Assembly (NCBI GenBank): GCA_016802295.1
Contig: JAESIW010000210.1
Coordinates: forward strand, 682,001 to 746,000
Source: Brachionus rotundiformis
Taxonomy: Eukaryota > Rotifera > Eurotatoria > Ploima > Brachionidae
DNA length: 64,000 bases
Direction: 5' to 3'
The notes beneath the pieces are model-generated. The model saw only the letters and a list, made by a program, of their open reading frames with translations. It ran no database searches and had not been told where the DNA came from. This document shows positions 54,841 through 63,425 of the stretch, in pieces (the stretch's first letter is position 1; the number at the start of each line of letters is the position of its first letter). The position numbers were made by a program, and so were the translations under genes.

Positions 54841-55931
54841 TAGTTTAATCCTCCAAATACGCTGGCGTTGTATACAGAGCCAAAATTATAATAATTTAAC
54901 CAACGCACGTCGCCTTCAAACATATGGCGTAAATCTTTTAAATTATATTTAAGCATAGCTAAGCGCTCTATACCGGCGCCTAGCGCTATACCTTTATACA
55001 CCGTATTATCTAACCCGCAATTGCTAATAACATTAGGGTTTACAATACCGCAACCTAAAATTTCTAGCCAATCGCTACCTTGCCCTATTATTATGGCGTC
55101 TTTAGTTTTACTACATTGTATGTCTACTTCAAACGAAGGCGAAGTAAATGGAAAATAACTTGGTCTAAATCTTAAATTTAGGTTGTTATTATTAAAAAAC
55201 TTAGTTAAAAAATACATAATTGTGGCTTTTAGTTTAGGCACACTAATATTATTGGCGTAATCTAAGTTTAACAATTCTATTTGATGAAACATTGGAGAAT
55301 GCGTAGCATCGCTATCGCTACGGTAGGTTTTACCGGGCGAAATAATTTTTATAGGAGCAAAGCTTTCTTTACCAACATACTGTTGCATAGTATGAATTTG
55401 CGTATTAGATGTATGCGTACGCAACAACATTGGCTTGCCTGCATTATCTAACTGGTTAACATAAAAAGTATCGTGGTTTTGCCTAGCAGGATGATGCGCT
55501 GGAATATTTAATGCACTAAAATTATACCAATCGGTTTCAATTTCGTTAGCACTTGCAACACTATAGCCCAATGTACCAAAAATAGAAACAAGCTGATGCA
55601 TAGTTGCGGTTATAGGGTGCAAACCGCCGGTTTGTATGGGCTGTGTGTTTAAAGATAAATCTATTTTATCTTTTTTTATTTTTTCGTTTAATTGTTGTTG
55701 TTGCAACTGTGCTAAGCGATTTTTTAGCTCTGCTTCTACCGTAACTTTTTGTTTGTTAATGTTGGCACCAACGGTTTTTTTTTCTTCTACCGAAAGCGTT
55801 GCAATGGTTTTTAACATTGCGGTAAAAATTCCGTTTTTACCTAAGTATTTTACTCTTAGTTCATCTAGTTGCTCTGTAGAGTTAACGCTGTTAATTTCTT
55901 GTAAAACTTGGTTAATATTAATATTAAGCAT
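54840..55931 (-). CDS. pheS: Phenylalanyl-tRNA synthetase alpha subunit
   Basis: 363 residues from the ATG at 55931 (MLNININQVLQEI). An N-terminal coiled coil (about 10-90) is followed by the class II core: HPARQNHDTFYV near 165 (motif 1 region), FRPSYFPFTSPSFEVDI near 265 and GAGIERLAML near 328 (motif 3). A longer reading to 56000 would start at GTG inside a hairpin and is not favoured. A box AAAGG lies close to the ATG. A hairpin terminator separates it from rplT. Confidence 0.94.
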   Translation of the reverse strand: MLNININQVLQEINSVNSTEQLDELRVKYLGKNGIFTAMLKTIATLSVEEKKTVGANINKQKVTVEAELKNRLAQLQQQQLNEKIKKDKIDLSLNTQPIQTGGLHPITATMHQLVSIFGTLGYSVASANEIETDWYNFSALNIPAHHPARQNHDTFYVNQLDNAGKPMLLRTHTSNTQIHTMQQYVGKESFAPIKIISPGKTYRSDSDATHSPMFHQIELLNLDYANNISVPKLKATIMYFLTKFFNNNNLNLRFRPSYFPFTSPSFEVDIQCSKTKDAIIIGQGSDWLEILGCGIVNPNVISNCGLDNTVYKGIALGAGIERLAMLKYNLKDLRHMFEGDVRWLNYYNFGSVYNASVFGGLN

Positions 55932-55949
55932 TACCTTTGCCTTTGTTGT

Positions 55950-55999
55950 TAAATATAAAAACAAATGGCTTTTTATAGCTATAACACTACAAAAAGCCA
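55950..55999 (-). terminator. Terminator or attenuator between rplT and pheS
   Basis: Minus strand arms at 55991-55999 and 55966-55974 (9 bp, TGGCTTTTT with its complement) with a 16-base loop, then TTTGTTTTTATATTT. It may simply end rpmI-rplT, or act as an attenuator for pheST, as occurs in other bacteria; no leader peptide rich in Phe was recognised. Confidence 0.65.
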
Positions 56000-56034
56000 C
56001 AACATTTAAAATTTTAAAATGTTTTTATTTGTTA

Positions 56035-56394
56035 TTAACTAGCTGTGTGTTGCTTTGCAATATCCACAAACTTGTTAAAAGCTGCTGGGTTGCTAACCGC
56101 TAACTCTGCTAACATTTTTCTGTTAATTTCTACGTTAGCTTTAAGTAGGCCGTTAATAAACCTAGAATAACTTAAGCCGTATTCTCTGGTTGCAGCATTA
56201 ATACGTTGAATCCACAACGATCTAATATCTCTTTTTTTGTTGCGTCTGTCTCTGTAGGCGTACTGTAAAGCTTTTTCTACTTTACCTAAAGCTACTCTGT
56301 AAACGTTGTTATTACGTCCTCTGTAGCCTTTAGCCATTTTAATAATTTTTTTGTGTCTTGCTTTGGCGGTTACGCCTCTTTTTACTCTAGCCAT
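56035..56394 (-). CDS. rplT: 50S ribosomal protein L20
   Basis: 119 residues. MARVKRGVTAKARHKKIIKM at the start, then YRGRNNNVYRVALGKVEKALQYAYRDRRNKKRDIR, the classic L20 sequence. Early 50S assembly protein; in several bacteria it represses its own operon. Twelve bases behind rpmI. Confidence 0.97.
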   Translation of the reverse strand: MARVKRGVTAKARHKKIIKMAKGYRGRNNNVYRVALGKVEKALQYAYRDRRNKKRDIRSLWIQRINAATREYGLSYSRFINGLLKANVEINRKMLAELAVSNPAAFNKFVDIAKQHTAS

Positions 56395-56406
56395 ATTTTA
56401 ATCTCC

Positions 56407-56601
56407 TTACACTCTTACGTATCTTTTAACAATTTTAGTATCGCCTTTAGATAATACCTTAGTACCTCTGTTACTGCGTTTCATATCTGTAGAGCGTCTT
56501 CTTAAAAAGTGGCTTTTACAGGCAAATTTAGCCAAAATTTTACCAGTAGCGGTAACTTTAAAGCGCTTTTTAGCACTAGATTTTGATTTTAACTTGGTCA
56601 T
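56407..56601 (-). CDS. rpmI: 50S ribosomal protein L35
   Basis: 64 residues: MTKLKSKSSAKKRFKVTATG then HFLRRRSTDMKRSNRG, typical L35. The box TAGGAG lies about seven bases before the ATG at 56601. A leader of about 115 bases precedes it. Confidence 0.97.
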   Translation of the reverse strand: MTKLKSKSSAKKRFKVTATGKILAKFACKSHFLRRRSTDMKRSNRGTKVLSKGDTKIVKRYVRV

Positions 56602-56724
56602 TTTTTCTCCTAAAAAAATTTATTTATAAATACCGCCATAGGCAACAACCAAGGTGCTGTTTTGCATAGCAAACGCACATAGCCACGGGCGAATATACTA
56701 ACAAAATTAATTGTTAACCTAAAA

Positions 56725-56753
56725 ATTATATCACACTTTAGCTGTAATGTAAA
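56725..56753 (-). promoter_or_regulatory. Sigma-70 promoter for rpmI-rplT
   Basis: Minus strand TTTACA at 56753-56748, 17-base spacer, perfect TATAAT at 56730-56725. It predicts a start near 56718 and a leader of about 117 bases before rpmI. Confidence 0.65.
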
Positions 56754-56769
56754 TACAATAGTTAATTAT

Positions 56770-56802
56770 AATTACACCACAGTAAGTGTGCTTGCTGTAA
56801 TT
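56770..56802 (-). terminator. Weak hairpin at the end of the BCCT transporter gene
   Basis: Plus-strand stem CAGTAAG/CTTGCTG (56780-56786 and 56791-56797, one wobble) inside AATTA/TAATT, overlapping the stop codon of the transporter. No clear T-run follows on the minus strand, so efficiency is doubtful. Confidence 0.35.
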
Positions 56803-58348
56803 ATTTGTAGTGTTTAAAGCTTTTTAACAAACCATAAGTGCCTAGCCATATAACTAAAATTAATGGTAAAGAACTTAACACAACTAAATTTTGCAAAGCG
56901 TTGGCAGTACTGCCCCCTTTTACAATAAATATTAAATAAAAAGCAAAAGCAAACAAAATAACAACCCAAAAAAACTTGGTAAAGTTGTTGTTGGTATCTT
57001 TAATTGCAGACATTTTAGAAATAATTAACGCAGCCGAATCAGCCGAAGTAATAAAAAAGATTACCAATAAAAATATTACTACTACCGATATTATTGCAGA
57101 AATAGCCATTGGGGCAGACATTCCGTTTAACATATAAAATAACGACATAGAAGCCGATACTTTTAAATCTGCTAAAGTGTGATTTAAGCCGTTTTCTAAC
57201 TGCCATAATGCATTACCCCCTAGCACGCTCATCCATATCCAACTGGCTAACGATGGTATTAAAACCACCCCTACAATAAACTCTCTAATGCTTCGGCCTT
57301 TAGATATATTGGCAATAAACGCCCCAACAAAAGGAGACCACCCAAACCACCAAGCCCAATACATTACTGTCCAATCTATTTGCCAACTGCCAGAGTCTTG
57401 TATCCATATACTCATAGGCACAACATTTTTAACAAAAGTAATGCTAGATACAAAAAAACTTTTAACAATGTAGGCGGTTGGCCCCATTATAAACAACAAT
57501 ACTAGCAAACCTATAGCCACTAATATATTAACCGAGCTTAAAATTTTTATACCTTTGTTAATGCCAGAAACCACAGAAAGCAAAGTAATTACAAACATAG
57601 CTATAAAACTATATATTTGTACTTGCAAAGTGTTAACATTGCTAAATAAAAACTTTACACCGCCGGCAATCTGTTTTAAGCCTATACCTAAAGATGATAT
57701 AATACCAGTTAAACAAATTACAATTACTATAGAGTCTATAACATCGCCCAGCCTACCATAAATGCGTTGTTTAAATATAGGGTAAAAAACCGACCTAAAA
57801 GACAAAGGCAATTTACTTTGATAAACATTAACCGCTAAAATTAAGGCCACAACGGCATATATTGCCCACGGATGCAAACCCCAATGTAAATAAGATGTTA
57901 CCAAGGCATTAGTGGCTTGTGTGTTGTGTTGTAGGCTATCTAAATACGGCATTGGGTTACTGTAGTGGCTGGCGGGTTCGTAAACTCCGTTAAAAACTAG
58001 CCCTGTGCCCATACCGGCGGCAAATAGCATTGCATACCAACTAACGTTGCTAAACTCTACTTTGGCTTTGCTTCCGCCAATTTTGTATTTAGAGTATTTG
58101 GTAAATAGCAGGCCTACCATTAAAACTAAGGCCGCATTGGCAGATAAAATAAAAAACCAGTTAAAATATTTAAATACATCTAAGTATTGGTGGCTAAAAA
58201 AATTATCTACATACGGGCTAAATAATAGGTATAATACTAGCAACAAGGTTACAATTACGGTAGATAATATTAAAATTAATGGTCTAACGGTATCATTAAC
58301 TAAATGCATATAAAAAGCATTTATATAGTTAAAAGCAGATTTAAACAT
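56801..58348 (-). CDS. BCCT family transporter (betaine/choline/carnitine type)
   Basis: 515 residues, twelve membrane segments. The family glycine motif and substrate-site region are visible: AAGMGTGLVFNGVYEPASHY near residue 113, and WTVMYWAWWFGWSPFVGAFI near 332 with ISKGRSIREF directly behind, the conserved aromatic box and signature. Sodium- or proton-coupled uptake of glycine betaine, choline or a similar quaternary amine, for osmoprotection or as nutrient; the substrate cannot be settled. The leader and start region exist in two copies upstream. The SD (AGGAG) is 12 bases before the ATG, a long spacing. Confidence 0.92.
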   Translation of the reverse strand: MFKSAFNYINAFYMHLVNDTVRPLILILSTVIVTLLLVLYLLFSPYVDNFFSHQYLDVFKYFNWFFILSANAALVLMVGLLFTKYSKYKIGGSKAKVEFSNVSWYAMLFAAGMGTGLVFNGVYEPASHYSNPMPYLDSLQHNTQATNALVTSYLHWGLHPWAIYAVVALILAVNVYQSKLPLSFRSVFYPIFKQRIYGRLGDVIDSIVIVICLTGIISSLGIGLKQIAGGVKFLFSNVNTLQVQIYSFIAMFVITLLSVVSGINKGIKILSSVNILVAIGLLVLLFIMGPTAYIVKSFFVSSITFVKNVVPMSIWIQDSGSWQIDWTVMYWAWWFGWSPFVGAFIANISKGRSIREFIVGVVLIPSLASWIWMSVLGGNALWQLENGLNHTLADLKVSASMSLFYMLNGMSAPMAISAIISVVVIFLLVIFFITSADSAALIISKMSAIKDTNNNFTKFFWVVILFAFAFYLIFIVKGGSTANALQNLVVLSSLPLILVIWLGTYGLLKSFKHYK

Positions 58349-58350
58349 AA

Positions 58351-58417
58351 AAAAAGATAACTCCTATTTTTTTTGGTTGTTAACAGGTTAGTGTTAAAAA
58401 TTACAAAAACTAGTGTT
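58351..58417 (-). repeat. 67-bp direct repeat, copy 1 (transporter leader)
   Basis: Identical base for base to 58537-58603, starting three bases before the transporter ATG and covering the whole visible leader including the AGGAG box. An AAACAT-type continuation follows both copies, with seven A in copy 1 and five in copy 2. Confidence 0.97.
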
Positions 58418-58506
58418 GTAAAATTTAGATTATAGCCCTATTAGTAAACACTGCATAAGTACAATGTTGGGCTATTTAAGTAATAATATTAATAACTTAT
58501 AAATGG

Positions 58507-58536
58507 TCAGCTATTAAATATTGTTGAAGAAAACAT
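58507..58536 (-). other. Nine-codon reading frame after leader copy 2
   Basis: Minus strand ATG at 58536 behind leader copy 2 and its AGGAG box, spacing ten, coding MFSSTIFNS then TGA. The transporter itself starts MFKSAFNYINAF, so the short frame may be the remnant of a duplicated transporter start, or a working upstream frame. Nothing else is seen between 58418 and 58506. Confidence 0.3.
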
Positions 58537-58603
58537 AAAAAGATAACTCCTATTTTTTTTGGTTGTTAACAGGTTAGTGTTAAAAATTACAAAAACTAGT
58601 GTT
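58537..58603 (-). repeat. 67-bp direct repeat, copy 2
   Basis: Second copy of the leader, 186 bases upstream of the first on the transporter strand. A promoter (58620-58649) lies just upstream, so a transcript would carry both copies. The copies are identical, which means the duplication is recent or is kept equal by conversion. Confidence 0.97.
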
Positions 58604-58619
58604 TTAAAGCAATATGTAT

Positions 58620-58649
58620 ATAGTAACAATTTTTGTAGGGGTTTGTCAA
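58620..58649 (-). promoter_or_regulatory. Sigma-70 promoter upstream of the duplicated leader
   Basis: Minus strand perfect TTGACA at 58649-58644, 18-base spacer, TACTAT at 58625-58620 (four of six). Predicted start near 58613, just before leader copy 2, giving about 265 bases of leader before the transporter. Confidence 0.5.
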
Positions 58650-58690
58650 CTATTTAATACCAATTTAGTAGTAAAAGCAATAATAAAAAA

Positions 58691-58728
58691 AAGCAACATT
58701 AACTACACAAGTGCAATTAGTGTTGCTT
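58691..58728 (-). terminator. Intrinsic terminator of the membrane-bound XRE regulator gene
   Basis: Arms 58691-58702 and 58717-58728 (12 bp with one G-U, AAGCAACATTAA) with a 14-base loop. On the minus strand a run of T with TTATTA follows. Confidence 0.8.
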
Positions 58729-58780
58729 ACTAAGTAAAAAATGGTTTATTAAAAAAAGTTATTTAATTTTGCGGTATAAA

Positions 58781-59578
58781 TTAATTGGCGTTAGCTTTTT
58801 TACCGCTGTTTTTACGCAAGTATTTATTTACAAACCAAGCGTAAATTAGTGTAAGTACTAATGCTATTAGGGTTTTAATTATCCATACACTTTGCGAGTC
58901 TAAAGTGTTATCAAAGCTTAAAAAATGACCAAGCAATGCTGTACCCCATACATCTAAAAAACCTCTAAAAAAAACAATTAAGGTAACAATATAAACAGAC
59001 CAATGCCTAAGAACCAAAGGCAACACTAAACTTAACGGCCAAGTATACATAACCCAACCCGAAGCTAGTTGCGATAAATGGTCTGGCACTCCATTAGGGC
59101 CTGTAAAAAAAGGAGAAAAAGGCAAGCCAAAACTTCTAAAAATCATATAAATTATATTGTAAATAATAATAGAAAAAACAGCAAGTTTAATTAGTTTTAT
59201 ACCCAAGGCATTGGTATCTAGTATTTTAATATCGGCAAACAAGCCACGTAACGTTTCGGCTAAAGTTGGTTTAGCATAATAATGATTGTTTATAACGGTA
59301 CCTGCAAAGCCTTCATCTTGCGGTTGTGTTTGCGTTTTAGGAATATTAACACTGTTTTCGTAAAACTCTACTTCTGGGTAAATATCTGCAGGCGAGCAAT
59401 TTAAAAAACGGCAAGTTTCTAATAACATTTTTAAAGACATTTCATTTTCGCCAGTAGCATACTTTTGTACTTGCTGAAAAGAAACCCCTACTTGCTCCGC
59501 TAGTTCTTTAAATGTAACGTTGTTTTTTTTCATTACTTCTCGTAAATTACATTTGGTAAATCTTTGAGCTTTTGCCAT
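58781..59578 (-). CDS. XRE-family helix-turn-helix protein fused to a membrane domain
   Basis: 265 residues. An N-terminal Cro/CI-type helix-turn-helix (about 13-68; ELAEQVGVSFQQVQKYATGE then FLNCSPADIYPE), a linker (about 70-120) and a C-terminal half with four predicted membrane segments (about 127-148, 172-190, 193-212, 231-252), ending in a Lys/Asn tail. This puts a DNA-binding domain at the membrane; the family of the membrane half is not recognised. It could sense an envelope state and regulate genes, perhaps its neighbours. The SD AAGGAG precedes ATG 59578. An inverted repeat TTAGC/GCTAA near 59637 in its upstream gap may be an operator. Nothing else is seen in 59579-59840. Confidence 0.7.
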   Translation of the reverse strand: MAKAQRFTKCNLREVMKKNNVTFKELAEQVGVSFQQVQKYATGENEMSLKMLLETCRFLNCSPADIYPEVEFYENSVNIPKTQTQPQDEGFAGTVINNHYYAKPTLAETLRGLFADIKILDTNALGIKLIKLAVFSIIIYNIIYMIFRSFGLPFSPFFTGPNGVPDHLSQLASGWVMYTWPLSLVLPLVLRHWSVYIVTLIVFFRGFLDVWGTALLGHFLSFDNTLDSQSVWIIKTLIALVLTLIYAWFVNKYLRKNSGKKANAN

Positions 59579-59840
59579 GCTGTTCTCCTTGCTTGCCTAT
59601 AAAAAATTAAAATATATTTAAAATTAAAGCTTAGCATATCACAAAGCTAAAAAAAAGCATAGAGAAAAACAACTAACACGCTATAAAGTAACAAAAAGCA
59701 ACAAAAACTACCGCTACACTACAACAACTTAAACCCGCATAACGCAATTAAGTTTATATTGGCGATTCTAGTATAAGTAAAAAATAAATCAACTAAAACC
59801 CTACTTTTGTATACCTAGCATTTACAAAAAAAAACACTAA

Positions 59841-60977
59841 CTATACGTTTACAATTTTAGGCAATACCCCAAATAACTTATTAACTTCTTTTATGGTGCT
59901 AAAAGCCCCAAAGCTAAACCTAACTGTGCCATTGGCGTATTTTGGGGGCAGGTTAAGTTGTTGTATTACACGGCTAACGTCATCAAAAATACTGGCTGCT
60001 CCGCCGGCTACACATACATTTAGGTTGGCTAATTGGTTAATAACGTTGTTTTTGTTAACATTGGCAAACGCAACGCTACTGGTATTGCATACTCTTGGTA
60101 GTTGTTGGCAATTTATGGTGTAATCTTTTATGTGTTTTTGTAATTGGGCTTCAAAGTGGTCTCGTATGGTGGTTTCGTGCGTAATAATTTTATTTAAGTT
60201 TTTGGTAACCCAGTTTAAGGCGGCGGCCATTCCTATTGCTCCGGTTATATTTTCGGTACCTGCACGTAAGCCGTATTCTTGCTTGCTACCTAAAACCATT
60301 GGCAATAAATTAACATTATTAGATATTACATTTGCCCCAATACCTTTTGGCCCATAAAATTTATGTGCTGCAAAACTATAAATATCTGCCCCTAGGTCTG
60401 CTAAATTAATAGCTAGCTTACCTATGGCGGCTATTAAATCGCAATGCAAAACTATGTTGTGTTGCTTGGCTAGTTGGCTAATGCTTTTAATATCGTTTAT
60501 TACGCCGGTTTCGTTATTAACTAGCATTATAGATATTAAGCAAGTATTACTGGTAATATTGTTTTGCAAATCTTGCATATCTACAGCACCAGTGCTAGTG
60601 CATTTAATGTAAGAAACTTTAAAACCAAACTGTTGTAAATGGTGCGTAGTGTTAACGCCACTGTCGTGCTCTTGTGCAGAAATAATAATATGATTTTTAC
60701 CAGTTTTATTTAAATAATTATACCAAGCTACGCCGGCTATAGCACTGCTACAGGCTTCGGTTCCGCCACCGTAAAAAACCAGTTTACTGTTATGCAAAGC
60801 ATTTAAATTTTTAAGAATACTTGCTTTAGCATTAGTAAAGTTTTGTTTAACAACACTAGCATATTTTGCCGAAGCATTAAAAAAATTTTGTTGCCAATAT
60901 GGTTGCATTGCCTTTAGGCTATCTTTAACCACCGGAGTAGATGAATTATAATCAAAATAAAGCGGTTTTTTAAACAT
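59841..60977 (-). CDS. Cysteine-desulfurase-like PLP enzyme lacking the catalytic Cys
   Basis: 378 residues with the NifS/IscS fold: GGTEACSSAI near residue 71, AQEHDSG near 101 (PLP-stacking His), NNETG near 154, HCD near 178 and the PLP lysine in AAHKFYGPKG (Lys206). The mobile loop that carries the catalytic Cys, usually SSGSAC, reads VAGGAAS (323-329), with Ala328 in place of Cys; the nearest Cys is 322. The Gln usually beside the PLP Asp is also replaced (DLIAA). It probably cannot do normal persulfide chemistry. It may be a lyase, a selenocysteine-type enzyme or a decaying copy. It lies four bases downstream of the adenosyltransferase gene. Confidence 0.75.
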   Translation of the reverse strand: MFKKPLYFDYNSSTPVVKDSLKAMQPYWQQNFFNASAKYASVVKQNFTNAKASILKNLNALHNSKLVFYGGGTEACSSAIAGVAWYNYLNKTGKNHIIISAQEHDSGVNTTHHLQQFGFKVSYIKCTSTGAVDMQDLQNNITSNTCLISIMLVNNETGVINDIKSISQLAKQHNIVLHCDLIAAIGKLAINLADLGADIYSFAAHKFYGPKGIGANVISNNVNLLPMVLGSKQEYGLRAGTENITGAIGMAAALNWVTKNLNKIITHETTIRDHFEAQLQKHIKDYTINCQQLPRVCNTSSVAFANVNKNNVINQLANLNVCVAGGAASIFDDVSRVIQQLNLPPKYANGTVRFSFGAFSTIKEVNKLFGVLPKIVNV

Positions 60978-60980
60978 GTT

Positions 60981-61559
60981 TTACACTCTCCAAATAACAT
61001 CGTTATTGCCGTTATTGTTTAAGCTACGGGCTAGCACAAAAAAGTAATCAGACAAACGGTTAACATATTGCAAAACACTGCTATTAATTTGTTTATAATT
61101 ATTGCTGTACTTAGCGGTTAGCACTTCTTGGCAATCTGCATTGCTTAGTAGTTCTACAATGTTAATTTCTACCTGCCTGCACAATGCACGCAAGGCGTGG
61201 CAATTTACCGCTGGCAAGCTACCTTGTGGCAAAATAAAATTTGCTAGTGGGGTATTGTTTTTTTCTAAATCATCTATATGATTTTCTACTGTGGTGGTGT
61301 GGCTGGTTAGGTTAATGTTTAAATAACCTATTAAGTAAGAAGATAACGACATTAAATTACTTTGCACAGTGCTTAAAAACTCTGTAGTAGTTTTGTATTG
61401 GCTAATGTTTTCGGCGTGTAGTAAATAAATAAGCATACCAATGTTAGAGTTTAGTAAATCTACACTGCCAAGCGTTTTAAAATAGATATGATTTTTAGGT
61501 AAACGTTTAAAGCCTATGCTACTGGTGCCTTCGTCTCCGGTTTTGGTGTATATTTTCAT
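60981..61559 (-). CDS. PduO-type cob(I)alamin adenosyltransferase
   Basis: 192 residues. The family start KIYTKTGDEGTSSIGFKRLPK is present, followed by GSVDLLNSNIGMLIYLLH near 31 and LSDYFFVLARSLNN near 171. It transfers adenosine from ATP to cob(I)alamin to make adenosylcobalamin. The usual RRAER block is reduced to CRQVEINIVEL, so some active-site change exists. A cobalamin need is consistent with QueG. No cobalamin synthesis genes are in the window, so the vitamin would be imported. It is 20 bases downstream of the M24 peptidase gene. Confidence 0.85.
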   Translation of the reverse strand: MKIYTKTGDEGTSSIGFKRLPKNHIYFKTLGSVDLLNSNIGMLIYLLHAENISQYKTTTEFLSTVQSNLMSLSSYLIGYLNINLTSHTTTVENHIDDLEKNNTPLANFILPQGSLPAVNCHALRALCRQVEINIVELLSNADCQEVLTAKYSNNYKQINSSVLQYVNRLSDYFFVLARSLNNNGNNDVIWRV

Positions 61560-61579
61560 TAATTGTCCTTTTTTTTATA

Positions 61580-63328
61580 TTAATTGCTTAAAGTGGTGTA
61601 GCTGTTAAACCATTCTTGTTCTTGCTTACTTAAATGGGTAAAAATAGATTGCTTAACTAAGGCGTGGTAATTGTTAATATATTCTTTTTCTTGCTGGGTT
61701 AGTAAGGAGGTATCTATATTTTTGCAATCAAAAGGCACCATGGTTAGTGTAGTAAACTGCAAAAAGTTATTATTGTGTGGTTGTACTAATACTAGGTTTT
61801 CTAACCTAATGCCGTAATGGTTTTGTTTATAAAAACCAGGCTCTATAGAAAAAACCATATTAACCAACACTGCACTGTTAGAAGACAACCCTATGGAAAT
61901 TGGGCCTTCGTGCACGCCCAAATGCATACCAACACCGTGGCCAGTGCCGTGCATGTAATCTAGGTTATGTTGCCACAAAAACTGCCTAGCTAGTATATCT
62001 AAATTAGCACCTGTGCATTTATTGGTAACAATTGCGTTGCTTAGTGCAATTAAGCCTTTTAAAACTAAAGTAAAATGTTTTTTATAATCGTTGCTTGGGG
62101 TAGCAAAGCTAACGCTTCTGGTAACATCGGTAGTGCCACACAAATATTGGCTACCGCAATCTAACAGTAAATAATCATTAGAGGTTAGGTTTTTGCAGGT
62201 AGATTGCGTAGCACGGTAATGCACTATGGCTCCGTTACCATTAATACCTACTATTGCCGGAAAGCTTTCTTGCGTGTATAAATTGGGTTGTAGTTGTTGT
62301 TTTATGTTAATTAGTTCTTGCTCTATAGATAGTTCGGTAAAACTACTAGGGTTGGCGTGTACTTTGTATAACAATTTAGTTAAAGCTATGCCGTCTAGCA
62401 CGTGGGCGTGTTTAATGTTGGCAATTTCAACTTCATTTTTTTGGGCTTTTAGGTTAATAATGGGGTCTTGAGTAATTTGCACAGTGTTGTTATTGGCCAC
62501 CAACAAATTATAATGATACATAGAAGCCTGATAACCAATACCAACATGTTGTTTAACAATTTTATTTAAATAATCGTTTAATGTGTTAATATCTGCAAAA
62601 TTTATATTAAGCTGCTGCTTAGCTTGTTGAGTAACCGCATTAGCATAACAAAACAAAGTTACCTGTGCGGTGTTGGTTATGTATAAACAACTTAATAAAT
62701 ATGGGTTGTATTCTACATCGTTGGCTCTAATATTTAATAACCAACAAATGCTTGGTAAATCTGCAACAAAAAAACCTTGCATATTATTTTTATTTAAATA
62801 GTTGGTTACTAAATTAATTTTATCGGTATAATCTAGCCCACTATATTGCTGGCTAAACATAGTTATAACAGAAGGCGTAAAAGTAGGACGATTATGCCAC
62901 ACTGTATCTATTAAATTGTTATCTATGCCAATAAAAGTGCAATTAACTTGGGTTAGCATAGCTTGTAGCCTTTTGTATAACGCAATAGATGTAATGGTGT
63001 TAATGCAAGCTAACTTACCGTTGGCTGGTAGGTTGGTTTGCAAAAAGTTTATAATATTTTCTTGGTTGTAGTCTAGTATGGTAAAATCTGCAGAATTTAC
63101 CTGATTATTTGCCTGAATAGTGTACCTACCATCTACAAAAATAGCGGCGGTGTTTTCTAACACTATGCACAGTGCGGTAGAGCCAGAAAAATTAGTTAAA
63201 AACTTTATTCTTTCGTTGTGTTTTGGTACGTATTCGTTATTAAATTCGTCGTCTGTAGAAAAAACTAAACCGTTAATGTGGTTTGCACTAAGCAACTGCT
63301 GTAGATTTTGTAGATTATTGTTTACCAT
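61580..63328 (-). CDS. Xaa-Pro aminopeptidase, M24B family
   Basis: 582 residues: two creatinase-like N-terminal domains (about 1-300) and a catalytic domain with all metal ligands: Asp in LLLDCGSQYLCGTTDVTRS near 392, His in MHGTGHGVGMHLGVHEGP near 459, and the Glu pair in FSIEPGFYKQ near 491 and IRLENLVLV near 505. It cleaves the residue before proline at the N-terminus. At 582 residues it is the long eukaryotic-like form found in many alphaproteobacteria. The start MVNNNLQNLQQL has no clear SD. Confidence 0.92.
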   Translation of the reverse strand: MVNNNLQNLQQLLSANHINGLVFSTDDEFNNEYVPKHNERIKFLTNFSGSTALCIVLENTAAIFVDGRYTIQANNQVNSADFTILDYNQENIINFLQTNLPANGKLACINTITSIALYKRLQAMLTQVNCTFIGIDNNLIDTVWHNRPTFTPSVITMFSQQYSGLDYTDKINLVTNYLNKNNMQGFFVADLPSICWLLNIRANDVEYNPYLLSCLYITNTAQVTLFCYANAVTQQAKQQLNINFADINTLNDYLNKIVKQHVGIGYQASMYHYNLLVANNNTVQITQDPIINLKAQKNEVEIANIKHAHVLDGIALTKLLYKVHANPSSFTELSIEQELINIKQQLQPNLYTQESFPAIVGINGNGAIVHYRATQSTCKNLTSNDYLLLDCGSQYLCGTTDVTRSVSFATPSNDYKKHFTLVLKGLIALSNAIVTNKCTGANLDILARQFLWQHNLDYMHGTGHGVGMHLGVHEGPISIGLSSNSAVLVNMVFSIEPGFYKQNHYGIRLENLVLVQPHNNNFLQFTTLTMVPFDCKNIDTSLLTQQEKEYINNYHALVKQSIFTHLSKQEQEWFNSYTTLSN

Positions 63329-63425
63329 AATAGCCTTTTTTGTAAAATGTTTTGTATAAATTTGATATTATGCTATATAATATAATTATACTGTTAATTA
63401 TAATATTTTTATTGTATAAAGTAAA

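Noticed and set aside
54840..56000. Longer form of pheS beginning near 56000
   Set aside because: The extra 23 codons start at GTG inside the rplT terminator hairpin; the ATG at 55931 fits the family start.
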